A stretch of DNA of 56,444 nt from an uncultured Barnesiella sp. GTDB lineage: Bacteria; Bacteroidota; Bacteroidia; Bacteroidales; Barnesiellaceae. Made by a program: the position numbers and the translations under genes. Positions 29,954 to 38,133 of this stretch are shown piece after piece. Position 1 is the stretch's first letter; each line of letters opens with the position of its first letter. The stretch is taken from positions 1 to 56,444 of the forward strand of contig CALUFO010000015.1 in NCBI GenBank assembly GCA_944320015.1. The letters run 5' to 3'. Below the pieces are notes generated by a model. The model saw only the letters and a program-made list of their open reading frames with translations. It did no database searches and had not been told where the DNA came from.

Positions 29954-29986
29954 GGTAAGACAAAGCCGGGAACCAGTTGTCTTACC
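29954..29986 (+). repeat. First of two hairpins after the T9SS cargo gene
   Basis: GGTAAGACAA (29954-29963) pairs perfectly with TTGTCTTACC (29977-29986), starting 15 bases after the stop codon. It has no T-run of its own; a true terminator follows. Confidence 0.75.
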
Positions 29987-29994
29987 GCATCGAG

Positions 29995-30043
29995 TACTGC
30001 AATAAAGGAGCGATTAAAAGTTCTTTTATTGCAGTATTTTTTT
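29995..30043 (+). terminator. Terminator after the T9SS cargo gene
   Basis: Perfect 12-bp stem TACTGCAATAAA (29995-30006) / TTTATTGCAGTA (30025-30036) with seven Ts after it. Confidence 0.85.
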
Positions 30044-30085
30044 GTCCAACTTTTAAGGGCACTTCAAAACGAAAACTTCGTTTTC

Positions 30086-30118
30086 TTTTGTCTCTGCGCT
30101 CGCCTTTGCTTATCTTTG
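30086..30118 (+). promoter_or_regulatory. Promoter of the lipoprotein-DUF3108 pair
   Basis: TTTTG (30086-30090), 20 bases, TATCTTTG (30111-30118). It predicts a leader of about 80 bases before the ATG at 30203. Confidence 0.75.
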
Positions 30119-30202
30119 TTCCGAATAGATCGATTCGGCAAAACAGGGCAGAACTTGTTCCTATTCTTATTTGTATTATCTTTACATTCAAAACATTTGA
30201 CA

Positions 30203-32080
30203 ATGAATCCGCAACGCCCTCTTTCCACGATAACAGCCTATCGGCTGGTCGCCTTGTTCATTTTGGCGATTTCCATATATTCCTGTGCCAATATGTCGAG
30301 ACCCGGCGGAGGCCCCCGCGACGAGACCCCGCCTGTTTTCATCAAAGGTGTCCCGGCTCCCGGCGCATTGAATGTATCGAAACAAGAAATCGAAATCGAA
30401 TTTAACGAAATCATTCAAGTTGAAAAACCGTCGGAGAAAGTAATCGTGTCGCCTCCGCAAAAAGACATGCCCGAGATACGCACTTCGGGGCGCAAAGTGA
30501 CCGTCACCCTCAGGGATTCATTGCTCCCCAACACGACCTATACCATCGATTTTTCCGACGCTATCGTCGACAACAACGAGAAAAACCCGCTGTATAGCTT
30601 TGCCTACTCTTTCTCAACCGGCTCCAAAATCGACTCTTTGCAAGTGTCGGGCATACTGCTCAACGCCCGCGACTTGGAGCCGATAACCGGCATGCTGGTG
30701 GGACTACACAGCAATCTCGACGACTCGGCCTTCCAAAAACTGCCGTTGGAACGAATCGCCAGTTCCGACGAATTGGGGCACTTCACCATACGCAATGTCT
30801 CTCCCGGTAAGTATCGGCTATTTGCTTTGAAGGACCTCAACCGCGACTATCGATTCGACAATCCCTCGGAAGATATTGCCTTTTTCGACTCTATCGTCAT
30901 TCCCACAGCCGATGTCAAACTACATGTCGACACGATTTGGAAAGACAGCCTTACCATTGACACCATCATCGAGTACAACCACACTCATTTCTACCCCAAT
31001 GATATTCTGCTCTCCTCGTTCAACGAAGGGTTCCAATCGCAATATCTCGACAAAAACGAACGCACCGACCGCCGCAAGATAGGCCTCTATTTCACAGCGC
31101 CAGCCGACTCGCTCCCCCGCTTGAAACCTCTCAACTTCGACCAAGAAGATTGGGCGATTATCGAGCATTCTATCCACAACGACTCGATAGTATATTGGAT
31201 AAAAGACTCTACTATCTACAACATGGATACGCTGCTCTTTGCCGCCGAGTACCTGCGCACCGACTCGCTCCGGCAACTGTCGCTCTACAACGACACGCTC
31301 AAATTCATTATGAGACGCACCAAAACTCCCAAGAAGAAAGAGAAGAGAAAAGACAACGACTCGATCGAAGCCCCCGAAATACAATTCCTCCAAATGAATT
31401 CCAAATACGGCTCGACATTGGATCTTTACAGGCCACAGCGATACACCTTTGCCGAACCTCTGCAAAGTTACGACCTAGCCAAGATTCATCTCGAACAAAA
31501 ACGAGACACCCTGTGGATTCCCATAGCCGACTCGCTATACACTTTCCAACAGGATTCTATCGCCATACGGGACTACACGCTCTCTTACAAATGGACACCG
31601 GGAGAGTCCTACCGCATTGTTATGGACTCGATTGCCTTTACCAATATTTACGGACTATTTACCAACACATACGAACAAGAGTTCAAAATCAAAGCGCTCG
31701 AAGAGTATGCCAACCTCTATTTCACCATTTCGGGGGTGACCGACTCGGCTTTTGTCGAAATACTCGACTCGGGCGATAAAGTCGTGAGGACCGCACCTAT
31801 CATCGACGGCGGAGCCGAATTTATGTATATGAATCCCGGCACTTACTATGCCCGCATCTTCATCGACAGCAACGGCAACGGCAAATACGACACCGGAAAC
31901 TATGCCGAGAAACGACAACCCGAAGAAGTCTCGTACTATCCGCAAGAACTCGAACTGAAAGCCAATTGGGACATCGAACAGGAATGGGATATCTATGCCA
32001 CTCCCGTCGACCGGCAAAAGCCCGACAAGATAAAAAAGAACAAGCCCAAAGAGAGGAAACAAAGTTACGGACAATATTAA
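30203..32080 (+). CDS. Ig-like (SbsA-type) domain lipoprotein
   Basis: A 625-residue predicted lipoprotein. A short basic stretch and a hydrophobic helix lead to a lipobox with Cys28 (SIYSC), followed by RPGGGPRDETPP. Residues about 40-135 form a bacterial Ig-like domain with the typical DETPPVF...GAL..S...EI.F.E pattern and NTTYTIDFSDAIVDNN. A carboxypeptidase-regulatory-like beta module follows near 140-230 (GILLNARDLEPITGMLVGL). The C-terminus has an internal EF-hand-like DSNGNGKYDTGNYAEKRQPE segment and a Lys-rich tail. The ATG at 30203 is chosen because the upstream open frame starts before the promoter. It is followed after 11 bases by the DUF3108 gene. Role unknown; conserved surface protein in Bacteroidales. 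Confidence 0.82.
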   Translation: MNPQRPLSTITAYRLVALFILAISIYSCANMSRPGGGPRDETPPVFIKGVPAPGALNVSKQEIEIEFNEIIQVEKPSEKVIVSPPQKDMPEIRTSGRKVTVTLRDSLLPNTTYTIDFSDAIVDNNEKNPLYSFAYSFSTGSKIDSLQVSGILLNARDLEPITGMLVGLHSNLDDSAFQKLPLERIASSDELGHFTIRNVSPGKYRLFALKDLNRDYRFDNPSEDIAFFDSIVIPTADVKLHVDTIWKDSLTIDTIIEYNHTHFYPNDILLSSFNEGFQSQYLDKNERTDRRKIGLYFTAPADSLPRLKPLNFDQEDWAIIEHSIHNDSIVYWIKDSTIYNMDTLLFAAEYLRTDSLRQLSLYNDTLKFIMRRTKTPKKKEKRKDNDSIEAPEIQFLQMNSKYGSTLDLYRPQRYTFAEPLQSYDLAKIHLEQKRDTLWIPIADSLYTFQQDSIAIRDYTLSYKWTPGESYRIVMDSIAFTNIYGLFTNTYEQEFKIKALEEYANLYFTISGVTDSAFVEILDSGDKVVRTAPIIDGGAEFMYMNPGTYYARIFIDSNGNGKYDTGNYAEKRQPEEVSYYPQELELKANWDIEQEWDIYATPVDRQKPDKIKKNKPKERKQSYGQY

Positions 32081-32091
32081 TCCCCTCCCGT

Positions 32092-32886
32092 ATGAACGAT
32101 TATTCCTTCTTATCGATAACGCAGAAGTTGCGGCACACCATTCTTGCCGTTCTCCTTTGGAGCGCAACAGGTATGGGGGCGCAAGCTCAAAATCTCCCGG
32201 GATTACAACCCGAGCTGCTCTCCTACGATGTGATTTACCAATTGGGGTTCCTCTGGAAACGAGCCGCCACAGCCACCCTGCAATTGACCGAAAATCCGCA
32301 GAGCTATCACTCTGTGCTCCAAGCCAAAACACTCCCCTTCGCCGACAACATATTCAGGGTGCGCGACACCCTTGTGTCGACCATGCAACGCAACAATAAG
32401 CTCGTCCCCATATACTACGCCAAGCTCGCCGACGAAGGCGGCACCTATCGTAAAGACGAAGTAAATTACACTTACGACGGGCTGGAAACGACAGGGAAAA
32501 TAAGACTATACCGTCCGAAACGGAATGCCGTCGAGGACTATATCCTCACCGAGCCGGGAATCGTCTACGACATGTTGAGCATATTCTATGTCATTCGCTC
32601 GTTCGACTTCCGCAACATGGAAATGAACCAAATCTATAAAACCAAAATCTTCTCGGGCAAAAGCCTCGAATACCTCAATATCGAATACTTGGGACAAGAA
32701 ATCCTCAAACAGAACAAAAAAGAATACAGCACCTTCAAAGTGCGATTCCGATTCTACGACGATACCGGGAAAAAGACCAGCGACAATATCTCGGCGTGGA
32801 TCGGTATCGACGACCGGCGCATCCCGCTGAAAGTCGAGGGGAAACTTCCTTTGGGCTCCATGAAAGCCGTCTACACAGGCCAGTGA
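32092..32886 (+). CDS. DUF3108-domain exported protein
   Basis: 264 residues from the ATG at 32092, with a signal peptide ending near GAQAQ. The rest fits DUF3108, a beta-rich periplasmic domain: ELLSYDVIYQLGFLWKRAATATLQL at the start, TEPGIVYDMLSIFYVIRSFDF in the middle, and ISAWIGIDDRRIPLKVEGKLPLGSMKAVYT at the end. The family has no known reaction; it resembles outer-membrane-assembly or lipid-handling folds only loosely. It lies 11 bases after the Ig-like lipoprotein, so the two are probably co-transcribed and may act together at the envelope (inference). Convergent with the WYL gene. Confidence 0.85.
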   Translation: MNDYSFLSITQKLRHTILAVLLWSATGMGAQAQNLPGLQPELLSYDVIYQLGFLWKRAATATLQLTENPQSYHSVLQAKTLPFADNIFRVRDTLVSTMQRNNKLVPIYYAKLADEGGTYRKDEVNYTYDGLETTGKIRLYRPKRNAVEDYILTEPGIVYDMLSIFYVIRSFDFRNMEMNQIYKTKIFSGKSLEYLNIEYLGQEILKQNKKEYSTFKVRFRFYDDTGKKTSDNISAWIGIDDRRIPLKVEGKLPLGSMKAVYTGQ

Positions 32887-32911
32887 CCCGAATACGACCT
32901 ACACATCTTTA

Positions 32912-33814
32912 TCATTTCTCGTAACACTTCATATTCTGTTTGAGGTGCGAAATGACCGCCTCCCTCAATACCGGCGGAGCCACCACCTCGACCGACCAGT
33001 ATCCCAGCGAATAAATCTCCTGCATAAAGTCGAACGTAAGTTTCACTCGGTAGCAAAAAATCGAGAAACGGTCGGTGCGCTCACACTCTACTTGGCTCTC
33101 GTGCAGAGGCAAGGTCCTCAAATAATTGGCCTGCAAAGCGGGAACTTTCAACACCACCTCCTGCGCCGGCATATCGTCGTAAGTAATCCCGAAACAATCG
33201 GCGAAATAGTCGGCCGGAGAGAAATCCTCGGGATAGACGAATGTGCGGTCGCTCCATTCGAGCGAAGCTATGCGGTCGAGCGCATAGGTCTTTATTTTCA
33301 TATCGGTAAAATCCTTTGCTATCATGTACCACCGCTGCCGAAACAATTTCACGAAATAGGGCGCTACCGGCGCATGTGTCCCCGTCATGCGGCGAAACGA
33401 GCGATATGACAGCAGCAAAATGTGATTTTCCCTCATCGCCTCACACACGATGCGCAGGTATTTTTGTCCCGAAGGAATATTCTCGAGGACGATACGCTCC
33501 CTCAACATTTCGCTCTCGTGCAAAAGGCTGTTCACGGCAAAAGCGTTCAAGGCCCACATGCGCCCGCCATTCTTTTGCAAGGCCTCCGAATCCTCGATAT
33601 AATATTCATAGGTAGAGGTATCGCATTCGATATTTACATCGAACATCTCCTGTATCGCCTGCCGGTAATTCATGAATGTGCGACGAGCCATAGGTTTGCC
33701 CTCGGAGTATTCGCTCTTCAACCACAAGTCGTCGACCTCCCGACGGGTAAGCCGGCCATAACGTTGCAACGTATCGATGAGCCACACATATTTATTAAAA
33801 AGCGCTTTTGCCAT
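32912..33814 (-). CDS. WYL-domain transcriptional regulator
   Basis: 300 residues. The N-terminal part (about 1-70) looks like a winged helix-turn-helix (YVWLIDTLQRYGRLTRREVDDLW). A WYL domain at about 135-225 follows, a ligand- or nucleic-acid-sensing SH3-like fold, here with the core string RQRWYMIAKD. The C-terminal part (about 230-300) is the WCX-like extension. WYL proteins regulate diverse genes including defence and stress loci. No defence genes are adjacent, so the target cannot be inferred. Monocistronic between the convergent DUF3108 gene and topA. Confidence 0.85.
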   Translation of the reverse strand: MAKALFNKYVWLIDTLQRYGRLTRREVDDLWLKSEYSEGKPMARRTFMNYRQAIQEMFDVNIECDTSTYEYYIEDSEALQKNGGRMWALNAFAVNSLLHESEMLRERIVLENIPSGQKYLRIVCEAMRENHILLLSYRSFRRMTGTHAPVAPYFVKLFRQRWYMIAKDFTDMKIKTYALDRIASLEWSDRTFVYPEDFSPADYFADCFGITYDDMPAQEVVLKVPALQANYLRTLPLHESQVECERTDRFSIFCYRVKLTFDFMQEIYSLGYWSVEVVAPPVLREAVISHLKQNMKCYEK

Positions 33815-33912
33815 AGTAGAACTATTTTTTTCCCCTCAAAAATAATACTCGCCGCACAAAATCCCTGCACCCGGCAGCCTCTATTTTCGGAACCGACAAG
33901 GCCGGCCACTTG

Positions 33913-33946
33913 AAAAAAGACGCCTCCCCGTGAAAGAGAAGGCGTC
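33913..33946 (-). terminator. Terminator after topA
   Basis: GACGCCT (33919-33925) / AGGCGTC (33940-33946) stem, followed on the minus strand by six Ts, about 30 bases beyond the topA stop. Confidence 0.75.
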
Positions 33947-33974
33947 CTTTGCAATAACCTATTTGGTTTTCGTT

Positions 33975-36305
33975 TTATTTCGTTGTCTTCCTGCGAACCG
34001 GCTTCTTTTTGGCCAGAGCCTTGTCGGCCAACTCGATAATCTTCATACAGTCGGCAAAGGAGAGCGACGCAGGTTCGGAGCCTCGGGGCAATTTATAATT
34101 CTTTTTCTTATAAGCGATATAAGGACCGTAACGGCCATTAAGCAATTCAAGGTCGGCATCCTCGTCAAACTTCTTGATAAGCCGTTGGCTCTCGGCCTCC
34201 CGTTTCTGTTTAATCAACTCGATAGCCTCTTCGAGCGATACCCCTTGGGGAGTGTACTCTTTGGGGAGCGACACATATTTGCCATCGTGACGGATATAAG
34301 GACCGAAACGACCGATTCCCACAACCACGGTTTTTTCCTCGAAATCGCCTAAGGTGCGAGGCAGCTCAAAAAGTTTCAACGCCTCTTCGAGCGTAATGGT
34401 GCTCATCGACTGCCCTTTCTGCAACGAAGCAAACAGCGGTTTCTCTTTATCCTCGGTCGTGCCTATCTGCACCAACGGGCCGAAACGGCCTATTTTCACC
34501 GACACGGGGCGGCCGCTCTTGGGGTCGGTGCCCAACACCCGTTCACCCACCTTATGCTCCAACCGCAGAGCCAACGCATTTTCCACCACCGGGTGAAACA
34601 ACTTATAGAAATGGTCTATCTCGTCGCTCCAAACCTTTTTCCCCTCGGCTATATCGTCGAACTGTTGCTCTACACGAGCCGTAAAGTTGTAATTGAGAAT
34701 ATCGGGGAAATACTCGGTGAGAAAATCATTGACCACCACACCTATGTCGGTAGGCAACAATTTGCCTTTATCGGCACCGGTAATCTCGGTTTTCGACGCA
34801 GATTTGATATTTCCTTCACACAGGGTCAATTGCCGGTATGTGCGCTCGGTTCCCTTGCGGTCGCCTTTCTCCACATAGTCGCGTTGCTGTATGGTCGAGA
34901 TGGTAGGCGCATAGGTCGAAGGGCGGCCTATGCCCAACTCTTCGAGTTTGCGCACCAAACTGGCCTCGGTATATCGGGCAGGAGCCTGCGAGAAACGCTC
35001 GGTCGCCGTCGCCGTGGTCAAGGCCAATACGTCGCCTTTCTTCAAGGCCGGCAGCATTTTGTCGTTCCCTTCGGCATCGGTGTCTTCGTCGGTCGACTCC
35101 ATATACACCCTCAGAAAACCGTCGAACTTCAATACTTCTCCAACGGCTACAAAATATTCCTCTCGTCCCGAAATGGAAATGGTCGCCGTCGTCCTTTCCA
35201 GCTCGGCGTCGCTCATCTGCGAAGCGATAGTGCGCTTCCAAATCAACTCGTACAACCGATTCTCCTGCGACGACAAGCTAATCTCGTGATGACCGATGTA
35301 GGTGGGACGAATCGCTTCGTGCGCCTCTTGCGCCCCTTTGGTATGAGTATGATAATTGCGGGTATGCAGGTATTTCTCGCCCAATGTTTTTACAATTTCG
35401 TCTCTTGTCGTATTGATAGCCAACGACGAAAGGTTCACCGAGTCGGTACGCATATAAGTAATATGTCCCGCTTCGTAAAGCCGTTGCGCCACCATCATGG
35501 TCTGCGCTACCGAAAAGCCCAATTTCCGAGCGGCCTCCTGTTGTAAAGTCGACGTGGTAAAAGGCGCCGCTGGCGATCGTTTCGCCGGTTTCACCGTCAC
35601 ATCACTAATCGAGAAAGACGCAGTCTTGCAGGCTTCGAGCAAAGCCATTGCCTCGGCCTCGGTTTTTAAGCGGTGGTTCAATTCGGCTTTCAAAACTTCT
35701 CCACCGGGAAGAAGAAAATCCCCAATGACCCGATAAGAAGCCTCGGGCACAAACGCCGATATTTCGCGTTCCCGCTCGACAATGAGCCGGACAGCCACCG
35801 ATTGCACACGCCCAGCCGACAACGCCGGCTTCACTTTTTTCCAAAGTACCGGCGAAAGTTCAAAACCCACGATGCGGTCGAGCACCCGCCGAGCTTGCTG
35901 GGCATCGACAAGATTCATATCTATGTCGCGGGGATTGGCAATGGCGTGAAGTATGGCATCTTTGGTAATTTCATGAAAAACGATGCGCTTCGTTCTCTCC
36001 GGTTGCAATTTCAACACCTCGAACAAGTGCCAAGCGATAGCTTCTCCTTCGCGGTCTTCATCGGAAGCCAACCAAACCATTTCGGCCTTGGCTGCCTTTT
36101 CCTTCAACGTTTCTACCAATTTTTTCTTGTCGACGGGGATTTCGTAAATGGGCTTATAGCGATGAGCTATATCCACGCTGAAATCTTTTTTCTTCAAGTC
36201 ACGGATATGCCCGTAGCTCGAAAGGACTTCGTAATCTTTCCCCAGAAATTTCTCTATCGTTTTTGCTTTCGCCGGAGACTCTACAATTACCAAATTCTTT
36301 GCCAT
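33975..36305 (-). CDS. topA: DNA topoisomerase I
   Basis: Type IA enzyme that relaxes negative supercoils through a single-strand break. 776 residues. TOPRIM domain at the N-terminus (VIVESPAKAKTIEKFLG; acidic triad in SDEDREGE, Asp82-Glu83-Asp84). The active-site tyrosine is Tyr284 in HITYMRTDS. The C-terminal third has repeated Topo_C modules (ELPRTLGDF..., GRFGPYIRHDGKYVSLP, NGRYGPYIAYKKKNYKLP) and a Lys/Arg-rich end. No Cys4 zinc ribbons are present, unlike E. coli TopA. Own promoter at 36333-36361 and own terminator. Confidence 0.96.
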   Translation of the reverse strand: MAKNLVIVESPAKAKTIEKFLGKDYEVLSSYGHIRDLKKKDFSVDIAHRYKPIYEIPVDKKKLVETLKEKAAKAEMVWLASDEDREGEAIAWHLFEVLKLQPERTKRIVFHEITKDAILHAIANPRDIDMNLVDAQQARRVLDRIVGFELSPVLWKKVKPALSAGRVQSVAVRLIVEREREISAFVPEASYRVIGDFLLPGGEVLKAELNHRLKTEAEAMALLEACKTASFSISDVTVKPAKRSPAAPFTTSTLQQEAARKLGFSVAQTMMVAQRLYEAGHITYMRTDSVNLSSLAINTTRDEIVKTLGEKYLHTRNYHTHTKGAQEAHEAIRPTYIGHHEISLSSQENRLYELIWKRTIASQMSDAELERTTATISISGREEYFVAVGEVLKFDGFLRVYMESTDEDTDAEGNDKMLPALKKGDVLALTTATATERFSQAPARYTEASLVRKLEELGIGRPSTYAPTISTIQQRDYVEKGDRKGTERTYRQLTLCEGNIKSASKTEITGADKGKLLPTDIGVVVNDFLTEYFPDILNYNFTARVEQQFDDIAEGKKVWSDEIDHFYKLFHPVVENALALRLEHKVGERVLGTDPKSGRPVSVKIGRFGPLVQIGTTEDKEKPLFASLQKGQSMSTITLEEALKLFELPRTLGDFEEKTVVVGIGRFGPYIRHDGKYVSLPKEYTPQGVSLEEAIELIKQKREAESQRLIKKFDEDADLELLNGRYGPYIAYKKKNYKLPRGSEPASLSFADCMKIIELADKALAKKKPVRRKTTK

Positions 36306-36332
36306 AAGCGCAACGTTCGTTCAAATTTTGCG

Positions 36333-36361
36333 CAAAAATAGAAAATCGAATTGTAATACAA
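36333..36361 (-). promoter_or_regulatory. Promoter of topA
   Basis: TATTTTTG (36333-36340) on the minus strand, with TTG at 36359-36361 (18-base spacing), 27 bases before the topA ATG. Confidence 0.55.
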
Positions 36362-36436
36362 CGCTTTTTTCTACTTTTTTATTAAATAATGTATATTCCT
36401 CATCACAGGTATATGATGCGAGAAGCGGACAATCTC

Positions 36437-38107
36437 TCAAAATTTCAGGTCGACTCCAAGCATAAAATTGATTCCCTGCGCAGGTATACCGTAAAAGACA
36501 TCGTATTTACAATTCAACAAATTGTTGGTGAGCCCATAGACCGAGAGCCACGAAGTAAAAGCATACGACGCTTTCAGATGGACGAGGTGCATATCGTCCA
36601 AAGAGCCGAGCGAGCCATAGTCGCGTCCGGCGGCAAATCGATAGCCGGCGTCGAGGAGAAGCGAACGAATCGGCTTGTAGCGCACATCGACGCCACCGCA
36701 CCATTGCGGGCGGTTATACGACATCACCGAGCCGCCTGCGTCCTGAGTCCAGCGACGATAACCGACACGAGCCGACACATCGAGTATCGATCCGTAGCGA
36801 TACGAAATGTCGGCATCGGCTTTCCAGCCGCAGACATCGGCGCCTGCAAAATGCGACACGCCTGTCAACTCTCCATTGGAAGCTATCTCGGGCAATAAAA
36901 ACAACAAGTCCTTCCCAATCTCATATCCGCCCGACACTCCTATCGAAAATCCTCGCAAGGCATTGACTCGGAAACCCAGTTCGGCGTCGAGCGGCACATA
37001 GGTGTTTACAGCCACTTCCGAAGGGTTGAAATAGAGCGTATAACCCGACAGTTCGTGCCATGTATTCAGCGATTTGCCTCCGGCAAGACGGGTATAAAAT
37101 TGTAAATCGGGAATAATTGTCCAGTCAAAACGCACATCGGGGGAGAAGCGGAATATCGTCCCGTCGTTGAACGATATATCGACTTTCAACCCGGCCGAGA
37201 GCGACAGCCTGTCATTGTGCCAACCGTACCGGGGATTCAACGACAGCATTCCATAACCCGACTCCGATTGCAACCGGTTATACCCTATATAATCGAAAGA
37301 ACCGTCCAGTGAAATATCGCTATGCGTATCGATAGGCGCCGACAGTAAGAAATCGGCCTCTACCCAATTCTCGGCCGCTCCTTTGTCGGCCTGCATATAC
37401 CCACGGCGATAGCCATACCGCGAATAACCCACCGAGACCTCATAATGCAGTTCCTCGGCCGGCGAGGTCGATACCACCCGGCTTTTCAAGAAAAAGCGGT
37501 TGATCTCCTGATTGGGAGAAGCCAATCCTTGCAAATCGGGAGAACGCAGCCCATAGTAATTGAACGAGTCGTACCGGTAGCCGCCGTTCACTTCCAAATC
37601 GAGTTTACCGAAAGAGTGAAGATAATCGACCCCCACGCGCTCGTCGAGCCGGCGCATCTTTTTCGATTCGGGATATTGGGGCAACGCTTGGTTATAATCT
37701 ACCGTACCGCATGTCGAGCGATGTTGCACCCACACACCCAATTGATTTTTTTCGTTCTGTAAAATACGGTATCCGGCATTCCCTGCCATATTCCAATAAT
37801 TTCCCAACCCGAAATCGACATATCCACGCGACAAATTTTCGCGCGGTTTTTCACCGAACCCGCCGGGAGGCAACAAGACCGGCCGGGCTTCGAGCGGTGC
37901 CGGCACACTCCAATCGCTGTACCGAATCGACCGCCGGGTTACAGTGGGAGCCTCCACCTCGGGAAGAGTATTGATTTTCGACGCATCACGCACGATGGGC
38001 GTAAAGTCTTTTTCTATGGTCACTTCCCTACGCAAAGAATCGGAACGCTCCTGCGCCGACATTATGAGGGGAAAGGCAAGTATAATCAAAAAAGAAAACC
38101 GTTTCAT
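36437..38107 (-). CDS. Outer-membrane beta-barrel protein, TonB-dependent-receptor-like without plug
   Basis: 556 residues with a signal peptide (MKRFSFLIILAFPLIMSAQ). After a short linker (EVTIEKDFTPIVRDASKINTLP, about 28-50) the rest is alternating beta strands with many Tyr/Trp girdle residues, ending in a C-terminal aromatic residue (VDLKF), as outer-membrane barrels do. It resembles proteins often labelled TonB-dependent receptor in Bacteroidales, but I see no plug domain and no TonB box, and it is much shorter than SusC-type receptors. It starts 26 bases after the large TPR gene, so the pair is probably co-transcribed. Role unknown; a TPR-assisted surface or transport complex is a guess. 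Confidence 0.78.
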   Translation of the reverse strand: MKRFSFLIILAFPLIMSAQERSDSLRREVTIEKDFTPIVRDASKINTLPEVEAPTVTRRSIRYSDWSVPAPLEARPVLLPPGGFGEKPRENLSRGYVDFGLGNYWNMAGNAGYRILQNEKNQLGVWVQHRSTCGTVDYNQALPQYPESKKMRRLDERVGVDYLHSFGKLDLEVNGGYRYDSFNYYGLRSPDLQGLASPNQEINRFFLKSRVVSTSPAEELHYEVSVGYSRYGYRRGYMQADKGAAENWVEADFLLSAPIDTHSDISLDGSFDYIGYNRLQSESGYGMLSLNPRYGWHNDRLSLSAGLKVDISFNDGTIFRFSPDVRFDWTIIPDLQFYTRLAGGKSLNTWHELSGYTLYFNPSEVAVNTYVPLDAELGFRVNALRGFSIGVSGGYEIGKDLLFLLPEIASNGELTGVSHFAGADVCGWKADADISYRYGSILDVSARVGYRRWTQDAGGSVMSYNRPQWCGGVDVRYKPIRSLLLDAGYRFAAGRDYGSLGSLDDMHLVHLKASYAFTSWLSVYGLTNNLLNCKYDVFYGIPAQGINFMLGVDLKF

Positions 38108-38133
38108 AACTTGTATATATCTGTTGAATCGTT

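Noticed and set aside
32912-33814. WYL regulator as a marker of a hidden defence island
   Set aside because: The neighbours are topA and envelope genes; no nuclease, NTPase or other defence-type gene is near.
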